28,240 nt of DNA, from NCBI GenBank assembly GCA_910587205.1, contig CAJULZ010000019.1, positions 1 through 28,240 of the forward strand, written 5' to 3'. A program made the position numbers and the translations under genes. Positions 13,374 through 20,091 of this stretch are shown piece by piece (the stretch's first letter is position 1; each line of letters opens with the position of its first letter). The notes under the pieces were generated by a model. The model was given only the letters and a program-made list of their open reading frames with translations, was not told where the DNA came from and made no database searches. This DNA comes from an uncultured Oscillospiraceae bacterium. Lineage in GTDB: Bacteria; Bacillota; Clostridia; Oscillospirales; Oscillospiraceae.

Positions 13374-13730
13374 ATGGACTATTTGAAAGCCTTTGTTGTG
13401 GGCGGCCTGTTCTGCATCATCGGCCAGATTCTAATCGACAAGACCAAGCTCACCCCCGCCCGCATCCTGGTGGCCTACGTGGTGTCCGGGGTGGTGCTGG
13501 GGGCGGTGGGCGTATACGCCCCCCTGGCCGACTGGGCCGGGGCGGGAGCTACGGTCCCCCTCACCGGCTTCGGCTACAGCCTGGCCAAAGGCGTGAAAAA
13601 GGCCGTGGCGGAACGGGGCCTGCTGGGGGCGCTCACCGGAGGGATCACCTCCACCGCCGGGGGCATCGCCGCCGCCATCTTCCTGGGCGTGCTCGTGGCC
13701 ATGATCTTCAAGCCCAAGCCAAAGGGGTAG
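13374..13730 (+). CDS. spoVAE: Stage V sporulation protein AE (SpoVAEb type)
   Basis: 118 residues, strongly hydrophobic with about four membrane helices: YLKAFVVGGLFCIIGQILID, RILVAYVVSGVVLGAVGVY, then a GAGATVPLTGFGYSLAKGVKKAV loop and GGIAAAIFLGVLVAMIF. The GFG-x-x-x-AKGV and LTGGITSTAGGI motifs are diagnostic of SpoVAEb. It forms part of the inner-spore-membrane channel that moves Ca-dipicolinate. GGAGGG is 10 nt before ATG 13374. Normally transcribed with spoVAC-spoVAD by sigma G in the forespore; here the mobile element separates it from that promoter. No new promoter is visible in the 3-bp gap. Confidence 0.93.
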   Translation: MDYLKAFVVGGLFCIIGQILIDKTKLTPARILVAYVVSGVVLGAVGVYAPLADWAGAGATVPLTGFGYSLAKGVKKAVAERGLLGALTGGITSTAGGIAAAIFLGVLVAMIFKPKPKG

Positions 13731-13747
13731 CGCGGCGGCCGGCACGC

Positions 13748-13780
13748 GGGAGAGCCCGCCGCATCTCCGGCGGGCTTCCC
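13748..13780 (+). terminator. Hairpin after the spoVA remnant
   Basis: GCCCGCCG (13754-13761) pairs with CGGCGGGC (13768-13775), extended weakly by flanking GGGA/TCCC, 24 bp after the spoVAE stop. The T-run is poor. Confidence 0.5.
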
Positions 13781-13821
13781 CCTGCGACGGCCGGGCCCGG
13801 GGGATGCCCGCCAAATAAAGG

Positions 13822-13850
13822 TTGCTTTTACTGTCAAGACAGCTTATAAT
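13822..13850 (+). promoter_or_regulatory. pncB promoter with a CTGTC-AA-GACAG palindrome
   Basis: TTGCTT (13822-13827), 17-bp spacer and a perfect TATAAT (13845-13850). The palindrome CTGTCAAGACAG (13831-13842) lies in the spacer. A second 10-bp repeat (13846-13855 with 13877-13886) brackets the start. A nicotinate repressor such as NiaR is a plausible ligand; the site only loosely recalls its known boxes. Confidence 0.55.
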
Positions 13851-13884
13851 GGAGACCGATCATAATACAGGGGGGTTCTCCATT

Positions 13885-15315
13885 ATGAAGCACGACGTCA
13901 ACTACACGATGCTGTTCGATTTCTACGAGCTCACCATGGGCAACGGCTATTTCCAGACCGGCTTGAAGGACCGGGTCTGCTACTTCGACGTATTTTTCCG
14001 CAACGTCCCCGACGGCGGCGGCTTTGCCATCGCCGCGGGGCTGGAGCAGGTGGTCAATTACATCCAGGACCTCCGGTTCGAAGAGGAGGATCTCGAATAC
14101 CTGCGGGGCAAGGGCTGCTTCGCCCCGGAATTTTTGGAGTACCTGCGGGACTTCCGGTTTACCGGCGACATCTGGGCCGTCCCGGAGGGCACCCCCATCT
14201 TCCCCCGGGAGCCCATCCTCACCGTGCGCGCCCCCGCCATCCAGGCCCAGTTCATCGAAACCTACCTGCTGCTGGCCCTGAACCACCAATCCCTCATCGC
14301 CACCAAGTCCAACCGGATCGTCCGGGCGGCGGAGGGCCGCCCCGTGTCCGAGTTCGGCTCCCGCCGGGCCCAGGGTGCCGACGGCGCCATCCTGGGCGCC
14401 CGCGCCAGCTACATCGCCGGGGCGGGGGGCACCGCCTGCGCCATGGCGGACGAGCTGTACGGCACCCCCGCCACCGGCACCATGGCCCATTCCTGGGTGC
14501 AGATGTTCCCCGACGAATACACCGCCTTTAAAACCTACTGCCAGGTCTACCCCACCGCCGTCACCCTGCTGGTGGACACCTATAACGTGCTGCGCTCCGG
14601 CGTCCCCAACGCCATCAAGGTGTTCCGGGAGCTGGGCATCACCTCCGGCGGCATCCGCATCGACTCCGGCGATTTGACCTACCTGTCCAAGCGGGCCAGG
14701 AAGATGCTGGACAACGCGGGGCTGCCCGGCATCAAAATCGTGGCCTCCAACTCCCTGGACGAGTATATCATCCGGGATCTGCTCACCCAGGGGGCCCAGA
14801 TCGACGCCTTCGGCGTGGGCGAGCGGCTCATCACCTCCAAGAGCGAGCCGGTATTCGGCGGCGTGTACAAACTGGCCGCCATCGAGGGGGAGGACGGCTC
14901 CGTCACCCCAAAAATCAAAATCAGCGAAAATGCGGGCAAGGTCACCCTGCCCCACTTCAAAAAGGTGTACCGCCTGTTCGAAAACGCCAACGGCAAGGCC
15001 ATCGCCGACTATATCTGCGTCCATGACGAGCAGCCCGACTTCACCCAGCCCCTGGAGCTGTTCGACCCCGAGGCCACCTGGAAGCGGAAAACCGTGTCCG
15101 ATTTTACCGCCCGGCCCCTGCTGGTGCCCATCTTCCGGAACGGCCAGCTGGTGTACAAGCTGCCCACCATCCAGGAGGCCCGTGCCCACTGCAAGCGGGA
15201 GGTGGGCAGCCTGTGGGACGAGGTGAAGCGGTTCGAGTTCCCCCACAACTACTATGTGGACCTGTCCCAGAAGCTGTGGGACGTGCGCTCGGAGCTGCTG
15301 GCGGAGAAATACTGA
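13885..15315 (+). CDS. pncB: Nicotinate phosphoribosyltransferase
   Basis: 476 residues from ATG 13885. It converts nicotinate, PRPP and ATP to nicotinate mononucleotide in the Preiss-Handler NAD salvage pathway; cytosolic. Recognisable blocks: LFDFYELTMGNGYF at the start, FFRNVPDGGGFAIAAGLEQV, LLLALNHQSLIATKSNRIV, EFGSRRAQGADGAILGARASYIAG, GTMAHSWVQMFPDEYTAF (the conserved His region), ALLVDTYN-type VTLLVDTYNVL, GGIRIDSGDLTYLSKRAR and FGVGERLITSKSEPVFGGVYKLA. These match the long bacterial NAPRTase type closely, and the length is normal. It has its own promoter and is probably monocistronic; the next stretch to 15700 has no related gene. Confidence 0.96.
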   Translation: MKHDVNYTMLFDFYELTMGNGYFQTGLKDRVCYFDVFFRNVPDGGGFAIAAGLEQVVNYIQDLRFEEEDLEYLRGKGCFAPEFLEYLRDFRFTGDIWAVPEGTPIFPREPILTVRAPAIQAQFIETYLLLALNHQSLIATKSNRIVRAAEGRPVSEFGSRRAQGADGAILGARASYIAGAGGTACAMADELYGTPATGTMAHSWVQMFPDEYTAFKTYCQVYPTAVTLLVDTYNVLRSGVPNAIKVFRELGITSGGIRIDSGDLTYLSKRARKMLDNAGLPGIKIVASNSLDEYIIRDLLTQGAQIDAFGVGERLITSKSEPVFGGVYKLAAIEGEDGSVTPKIKISENAGKVTLPHFKKVYRLFENANGKAIADYICVHDEQPDFTQPLELFDPEATWKRKTVSDFTARPLLVPIFRNGQLVYKLPTIQEARAHCKREVGSLWDEVKRFEFPHNYYVDLSQKLWDVRSELLAEKY

Positions 15316-15376
15316 GGGGCAGGGCTTGAGATCGGATTTAAGTGGCAAATCGGAATTTTCTGAGGTAAATGCTTAG

Positions 15377-15637
15377 ATGGATAGTAAATTTTTTGAAATT
15401 GCTTCTTATAATTTAAAATTAAAGGTTGAATTATTCACCATAGATTATATTGAGAAAAAATTGGGGGATTTTATAGATAAAAACTCAATACATTACATTG
15501 TTTGCAGAGGCCTACAGAAGAACGGCCTTTTCCGCTTCAAAAATTTATATGGATGCAAGTGGCAGAGAAAGATAGTTAATCATTTTAATGTACATCAAAA
15601 TTCGGGCAACTATCCCGGCCAGACTGCTCCCGCTTGA
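15377..15637 (+). CDS. AT-rich orphan ORF of unknown function
   Basis: An 86-codon frame from ATG 15377 (MDSKFFEIASYNLKLKVELF, then GDFIDKNSIHYIVCRGLQ, ending NYPGQTAPA). The first ~75 codons are strikingly AT-rich, with Lys/Asn/Ile codons quite unlike the GC-rich neighbours. The last codons, after about 15600, return to local composition and run into the ahcY promoter (-35 at 15634). GAGGT lies 12 nt before the ATG, too far to be strong. Probably a small horizontally acquired fragment whose end is accidental; no family recognised. The 60 bp between pncB and this frame hold nothing I can name. Confidence 0.35.
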   Translation: MDSKFFEIASYNLKLKVELFTIDYIEKKLGDFIDKNSIHYIVCRGLQKNGLFRFKNLYGCKWQRKIVNHFNVHQNSGNYPGQTAPA

Positions 15638-15662
15638 AAACGCCTCCGCCCTATGTTATACT
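15634..15662 (+). promoter_or_regulatory. ahcY promoter
   Basis: TTGAAA (15634-15639), 17-bp spacer, TATACT (15657-15662). Start near 15669; AAAGGGAG lies 9 nt before ATG 15701. Confidence 0.75.
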
Positions 15663-15700
15663 GAACTTACCAAATTACCGCCTGAAAGGGAGTATTACTT

Positions 15701-16945
15701 ATGAGCATCATCCGCGACCCCGCCCTGGCCCCCTCCGGCCACCGGAAAATCGACTGGGTGCGCAGCTTTATGCCGGCCCTGTCCCAGATTGAGGCCCGTT
15801 TTGTCAAAGAGCAGCCCTTTGCCGGAATGCGCGTCGCCGTCTCCGTCCACCTGGAGGCCAAGACCGCCAACCTGGCCTTGGTGATGAAGGCTGGCGGGGC
15901 GGAGGTCCACCTCACCGGCTCCAACCCCCTGTCCACCCAGGACGACGTGGCCGCCGCCGTGGCCGCCCGGGGGGTGAACGTGTTCGCCTGGCACGGCTCC
16001 ACCCCGGAGGAGTACGAAGCCCACCTCATTGAAACCCTGAAATGCCATCCCCACATCGTCATCGATGACGGCGGCGACCTCATCAACCTGCTGGCGGGCA
16101 AATGCGCGGACTACGCCGACTGCCTCATCGGCGGCTGCGAGGAGACCACCACCGGCATCCTGCGCCTGCGCGCCCGGGATCGGGAGGGCACCCTGCCCTG
16201 CCCCATGATGGCAGTGAACGACGCCAAGGCCAAGCACTACTATGACAACAAGTACGGCACCGGCCAGTCCGTGTGGGACGCCATTATGCACATGACCAAC
16301 CTGGTGGTGGCGGGCAAGACCGTGGTGGTGGCGGGGTACGGCTGGTGCGGCTCCGGCGTGGCCCTGCGGGCCGCGGGCATGGGCGCCAACGTCATCGTCA
16401 CTGAGATCGACCCCTTCAAAGCCCTGGACGCCACTATGAACGGCTTCCGCGTCATGACCATGGCGGAGGCCGCCCCCCTGGGCGACGTGTTCGTCAGCGT
16501 CACCGGCTGCAAGGACGTCGTCACCCCAGAGCATTTCGCGGTGATGAAGCCCAACGCCCTGTTGTCCAACGCGGGCCACTTCGACTGCGAGGTGGACGTG
16601 AAGTGGCTCAACGAGCACGCCGTGGAGCAGTGGGAGCAGCGGGAGGGCATCACCGGCTACCGTTTGGCCGATGGCAAGGTGCTCAACGTGCTGGCGGAAG
16701 GCCGTCTGGTAAACCTGGCGGGCGGCAACGGCCACCCCGCGGAGATCATGGACATGTCCTTCTCTGTCCAGGCCCTGGCGGCCGAGTGGGTGGTCAAGCA
16801 CAAGGATACGCTGGAAAAGAAGCTGTACGACATCCCCGCCGAGATCGACGACCAGATCGGCTGGGCCAAGCTGGCGGCCCTGGGGCTGACCATCGACAAG
16901 CTCACCCCGGAGCAGGAGGAGTACATCAACAGCTCCAACGCGTAA
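15701..16945 (+). CDS. ahcY: Adenosylhomocysteinase
   Basis: 414 residues. It hydrolyses S-adenosylhomocysteine to adenosine and homocysteine with tightly bound NAD, clearing the inhibitory product of methyltransferases. Visible signatures: VSVHLEAKTANLALVMKAGGAEV, GSNPLSTQDDVAAA, IDDGGDLINLL, GGCEETTTGILRL, MAVNDAKAKHYYDNKYGTGQS (the conserved Asn-Asp and Lys-His substrate residues), then the Rossmann motif GYGWCGSGVA at about 212-221, and NAGHFDCEVDV. The C-terminus lacks the KPDHYRY tail of eukaryotic enzymes, like the shorter clostridial and Thermotoga forms. Monocistronic, with its own promoter and a strong bidirectional terminator shared with spo0A. Confidence 0.96.
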   Translation: MSIIRDPALAPSGHRKIDWVRSFMPALSQIEARFVKEQPFAGMRVAVSVHLEAKTANLALVMKAGGAEVHLTGSNPLSTQDDVAAAVAARGVNVFAWHGSTPEEYEAHLIETLKCHPHIVIDDGGDLINLLAGKCADYADCLIGGCEETTTGILRLRARDREGTLPCPMMAVNDAKAKHYYDNKYGTGQSVWDAIMHMTNLVVAGKTVVVAGYGWCGSGVALRAAGMGANVIVTEIDPFKALDATMNGFRVMTMAEAAPLGDVFVSVTGCKDVVTPEHFAVMKPNALLSNAGHFDCEVDVKWLNEHAVEQWEQREGITGYRLADGKVLNVLAEGRLVNLAGGNGHPAEIMDMSFSVQALAAEWVVKHKDTLEKKLYDIPAEIDDQIGWAKLAALGLTIDKLTPEQEEYINSSNA

Positions 16946-16960
16946 ATCTTGCAAGATATA

Positions 16961-16993
16961 AAAAGCGCTGTGCCGCCCGGCACAGCGCTTTTT
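16961..16993. terminator. Bidirectional intrinsic terminator (ahcY / spo0A)
   Basis: AAAAGCGCTGTGCC (16961-16974) pairs perfectly with GGCACAGCGCTTTT (16979-16992), loop GCCC, flanked by a T-run on the plus strand and a matching A-run for the minus strand. Confidence 0.93.
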
Positions 16994-17038
16994 ATGCTGC
17001 CCATCCCGTCCGGCGGGCGGGATGGGCCCCGGACCGCG

Positions 17039-17809
17039 TCAACCCACCTGGAACCCTCCGCCCAGGGAAATGCGGTCGGCAATCATAGCGATAAACTCGC
17101 TGTTGGTGGGCTTGCCCTTGGCGTTGGACACGGTGTAGCCGAAGTATTTTTGCAGCGTCTCCAGGTCGCCCCGGTCCCAGGCCACCTCAATGGCGTGGCG
17201 AATGGCCCGCTCCACCCGGCTGGCGGTGGTCCCGTACTTCTTGGCCACCGCGGGGTAGAGCACTTTAGTCACCGCGTTGATCACCTCCATATCCTCCACG
17301 GCCAGGATGATGGCTTCCCGGAGGTACTGGTAGCCTTTGATGTGGGCGGGCACGCCGATCTCGTGGATGATCGCGGTCACTTGGCGCTCCAGGTCCCGGG
17401 CCGCAGTCTCTTCCTGGACCTCCCCCGCCGCGGGCTCGGTGATGAGCCGCCGGGCCCGCTCCAACACCGCCTGGGGCCGGCAGGGCTTGAGCATGCAGTA
17501 ATCCCCGCCCTTTTGGGAGATTTCCGCCGCCAGCCCCGGTCCGCCGAAAGCGGACAGCACCAGCGTCCGGGGCCGCTCCACCCCCAGCCCGCCCATTTCC
17601 ACCAGCACGTCCATCCCGTCTATCTCCGGGAGCATCAGATCCATCACCACCACGTCCGGCTTGTGGCGGGCAATCAGCTCCAACAGTTCCCTTCCGTTGC
17701 CCGTCTGGGCGGCCACCGTCAAATCCGCCTCCTCCGCCGCCAGCTCCGCCAGCATCCGGCGGAATTGGTCCGAACCGTCCGCCAGTATCATCCTTTTCTT
17801 GTCGCTCAT
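17039..17809 (-). CDS. spo0A: Spo0A, master regulator of sporulation
   Basis: 256 residues from ATG 17809 (AAAGGA 9 nt upstream; the GGGAG nearer the ATG is too close). Residues 1-125 are a receiver domain: VVVMDLMLPEIDGMDVL with the phosphorylated Asp57, LVLSAF with Ser86 and CMLKPC with Lys108. Residues ~145-256 are the Spo0A DNA-binding domain, nearly invariant: IGVPAHIKGYQYLREAI, KKYGTTASRVERAIRHAIEV and KGKPTNSEFIAMIADRISL. The phosphorylated dimer binds 0A boxes and starts sporulation. Odd point: the acidic pocket reads A-D-G (10-12) where most Spo0A have A-D-D, so one of two Mg2+-binding aspartates is Gly. Divergent from pulA, convergent with ahcY; spoIVB is not adjacent. Confidence 0.96.
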   Translation of the reverse strand: MSDKKRMILADGSDQFRRMLAELAAEEADLTVAAQTGNGRELLELIARHKPDVVVMDLMLPEIDGMDVLVEMGGLGVERPRTLVLSAFGGPGLAAEISQKGGDYCMLKPCRPQAVLERARRLITEPAAGEVQEETAARDLERQVTAIIHEIGVPAHIKGYQYLREAIILAVEDMEVINAVTKVLYPAVAKKYGTTASRVERAIRHAIEVAWDRGDLETLQKYFGYTVSNAKGKPTNSEFIAMIADRISLGGGFQVG

Positions 17810-17913
17810 ACTCCCTGATCCTTTCCGGTCGATGACCATTGGTATTGAATTACCAGTTTTTGCCTTATCTCTAAAATACCACGAAATCCTCCACATGGCA
17901 AGAAAATTTTTCC

Positions 17914-17938
17914 AATTCCTGCAAACTTTTCTTCGACC
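17914..17938 (-). promoter_or_regulatory. Candidate 0A box and sigma-H-like -35 upstream of spo0A
   Basis: On the minus strand GGTCGAA (17932-17938) matches the 0A box TGTCGAA at 6 of 7 bases. GCAGGAATT (17914-17922), 9 bp further on, fits the sigma-H -35 consensus. I see no good sigma-H -10 (GAAT) at the right distance, so this remains weak. Confidence 0.3.
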
Positions 17939-18003
17939 CTCTCTGCCAAATTCTGCTATTGATGCCGGCAGATGTACTTTTTCCCGGAAAATACAGGTTT
18001 TGT

Positions 18004-18032
18004 TTGCACTCCCTCCCGGAATATGATATAAT
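18004..18032 (+). promoter_or_regulatory. Promoter upstream of pulA
   Basis: TTGCAC (18004-18009), 17-bp spacer, perfect TATAAT (18027-18032); start near 18039, leader about 50 nt. Confidence 0.55.
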
Positions 18033-18090
18033 CCCGCCCTGGTGGGCGTTTCCCGTCCGCACCCATATTTTCACGCTGGGGGTATACTCT

Positions 18091-20022
18091 TTGGAATCAA
18101 CCAAGGCAATTGATTACGGCCGCCCTTTTGACGCGCGTTTCTACTACAACGGGAGGGACCTGGGCGCCCGCTGGACCCCGTCCCGCACCATATTCAAGCT
18201 GTGGAGCCCGGAGGCGGAGCGGGTAGAGCTGTCCTTGTACCCGGACGGGGTCTCCGCCGCCGGTGCCACCCTCCCCCTCCAACAGGGGGACCGGGGGGTC
18301 TGGTCCCTGGCGCTGGACGGCGACCTCCACGGTGTCTATTACGACTACACGGTGACGATGGGCGGCGAGGCCCGCGCCACCGCCGACCCCTACGCCGCCG
18401 CCTGCTGCCGCAACGGGGCCCGGAGCATGGTAATCGACCTGGCCCGCGCCGCCCCGGAGGGCTTCGAGCGGGATGTCCCGCCCCCCCTCCAGACGGAGCA
18501 GGTGATCTACGAGCTCCATGTAAAGGACTTTTCCTTCGACCCGGACAGCGGCGTGCCCCCGGAATACCAGGGAAAATTCAAGGCGTTCTCCTACCGCCGG
18601 GAGGACGGCTCCCCGCCCCCCTGCATGGCCCATTTGAAAAGCCTGGGCGTCACCCATATCCAGCTCCTGCCCATCTTCGACTTCGGTTCGGTGGATGAGG
18701 GCGGAGACGGCGGGCAGTTCAACTGGGGTTACGACCCGCTGAACTACAACGTGCCCGAGGGCAGCTATGCCACCGACCCGGACCGCGGCGGCGTCCGCGT
18801 CCGGGAGTGCCGGGAAATGATCCAGGCCCTCCACCAAAACGGCTTCCGGGTGGTGATGGACGTGGTCTACAACCACACCCATGCCGCCGACTCCTGGCTG
18901 GGCCGCTCCGCGCCGGGGTATTACTACCGCCGGGAGGAGGACGGCTCGCTATCTAACGGCTCCGGCTGCGGCAACGACATCGCCGCAGGCCGGGCCATGG
19001 CGGACGAATACATCGTCCAATCCGTGCTGTTCTGGGCCAGGGAATACCATGTGGACGGCTTCCGCTTCGACCTGATGGGCCTGATGCCGGTGGAGCTGAT
19101 GAACCGCATCCGGGCGGAGCTGGACGCCGCCTTCGGCCCTGGGGAAAAGCTGCTGTACGGCGAGCCCTGGCGGGCTGGGGACTCCCCCATGGAACCGGGC
19201 TCCCTCCCGGCGCTGAAGGAAAACGCGGCCCTGCTGGACCCAGGCGTTGGCATGTTCTGCGACAACACCCGGGACGCCGTCAAGGGCGACTGCTTCCATG
19301 CGGAGCTTCCGGGCTTCGTCTGCGGCGGGGAGGGACTGGAGGAAGCCATCCTCCATGCCGCCTCCGGCTGGGCGGACGGCGACCCGGACTTCCGGCCCCG
19401 GTGCTGCGGGCAGATCATCAACTACGTCTCCTGCCACGACAACCTCACCCTGTGGGATAAACTGCTGCTGTCCCAGCCGGGGGAACCGCCCCCAGGTGAT
19501 TTTGAGGCGTACCGGGAGGACGTGGCCCGGCGCAACCGCCTGGCCGTGTTCATCTGCTTCACCTGCCTAGGCCGCCCCTTCCTCCAGGCCGGGGAGGAGT
19601 TTGGCCGCACCAAATTCGGCGACTCCAACAGCTACTGCTCCCCTCCGGAGGTGAATATGCTCCGCTGGGCCCAGGCCGCCCGGTTCGCCCCCCTGGTGGA
19701 GTATTACCGCCAGCTCATCCGCCTGCGCAAGTCCCTGCCTGGGCTGTGCGGCAAGTCCCCGGAGGCCGCGGGCCGGGTGACGGCGCAGACGGTCCTGGCC
19801 CCCGGCGTGGTGTCCTTCCAGGTGGAGGGCGGCGGGGCCCAGGGCCAGCGTCTGCTGGTCCTCTATAACGCCTCCCCGTGGGACTACGTCTATCCCCTTC
19901 CCGGCGGCGGGTGGAGCATCCTGGCCGACGACCGGTGCGCCTTCCAGTCCGTCCCGGCGCGGGACGGGCAGGCCGCCGTCCCCGCCCTCAGCGGAATGCT
20001 GCTCCAGCAGCCGCAGGAGTGA
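18091..20022 (+). CDS. pulA: Type I pullulanase (GH13 debranching enzyme)
   Basis: 643 residues from TTG 18091, with GGGGGTA ahead; the promoter TATAAT at 18027-18032 rules out the longer frame. An N-terminal CBM48-like domain (LGARWTPSRTIFKLWSPEAERVELSLY) precedes the GH13 barrel. The type I pullulanase signature FNWGYDP sits at 210-216, region I DVVYNH at about 257-262, the nucleophile Asp327 in FRFDLMG, the acid/base Glu358 in LYGEPW and Asp450 in SCHDN. All catalytic residues are present. It cleaves alpha-1,6 branches in pullulan, glycogen or limit dextrins. No signal peptide, so it acts in the cytosol on glycogen or imported malto-dextrins. Monocistronic, closed by a terminator at 20026-20060; divergent from spo0A. 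Confidence 0.93.
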   Translation: MESTKAIDYGRPFDARFYYNGRDLGARWTPSRTIFKLWSPEAERVELSLYPDGVSAAGATLPLQQGDRGVWSLALDGDLHGVYYDYTVTMGGEARATADPYAAACCRNGARSMVIDLARAAPEGFERDVPPPLQTEQVIYELHVKDFSFDPDSGVPPEYQGKFKAFSYRREDGSPPPCMAHLKSLGVTHIQLLPIFDFGSVDEGGDGGQFNWGYDPLNYNVPEGSYATDPDRGGVRVRECREMIQALHQNGFRVVMDVVYNHTHAADSWLGRSAPGYYYRREEDGSLSNGSGCGNDIAAGRAMADEYIVQSVLFWAREYHVDGFRFDLMGLMPVELMNRIRAELDAAFGPGEKLLYGEPWRAGDSPMEPGSLPALKENAALLDPGVGMFCDNTRDAVKGDCFHAELPGFVCGGEGLEEAILHAASGWADGDPDFRPRCCGQIINYVSCHDNLTLWDKLLLSQPGEPPPGDFEAYREDVARRNRLAVFICFTCLGRPFLQAGEEFGRTKFGDSNSYCSPPEVNMLRWAQAARFAPLVEYYRQLIRLRKSLPGLCGKSPEAAGRVTAQTVLAPGVVSFQVEGGGAQGQRLLVLYNASPWDYVYPLPGGGWSILADDRCAFQSVPARDGQAAVPALSGMLLQQPQE

Positions 20023-20025
20023 AAA

Positions 20026-20060
20026 AATGGGTGTGCCGCACACTGCGCGGCGCACCCATT
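20026..20060. terminator. Bidirectional terminator (pulA / MurE-like gene)
   Basis: AATGGGTGTGCCGC (20026-20039) pairs with GCGGCGCACCCATT (20047-20060) with one G-T pair and a 7-nt loop, 4 bp after the pulA stop and 32 bp past the end of the convergent gene. Confidence 0.85.
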
Positions 20061-20091
20061 CTCCTTTTCCGCGCCCATGAACCCGGGCGGC

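Noticed and set aside
13834..15348. Long minus-strand frame opposite pncB (504 codons)
   Set aside because: Antisense shadow of a clear GC-rich gene; Gly/Val/His-rich composition and no family match.
15695..16954. Minus-strand frame opposite ahcY
   Set aside because: Shadow of the adenosylhomocysteinase gene in a GC-rich genome.
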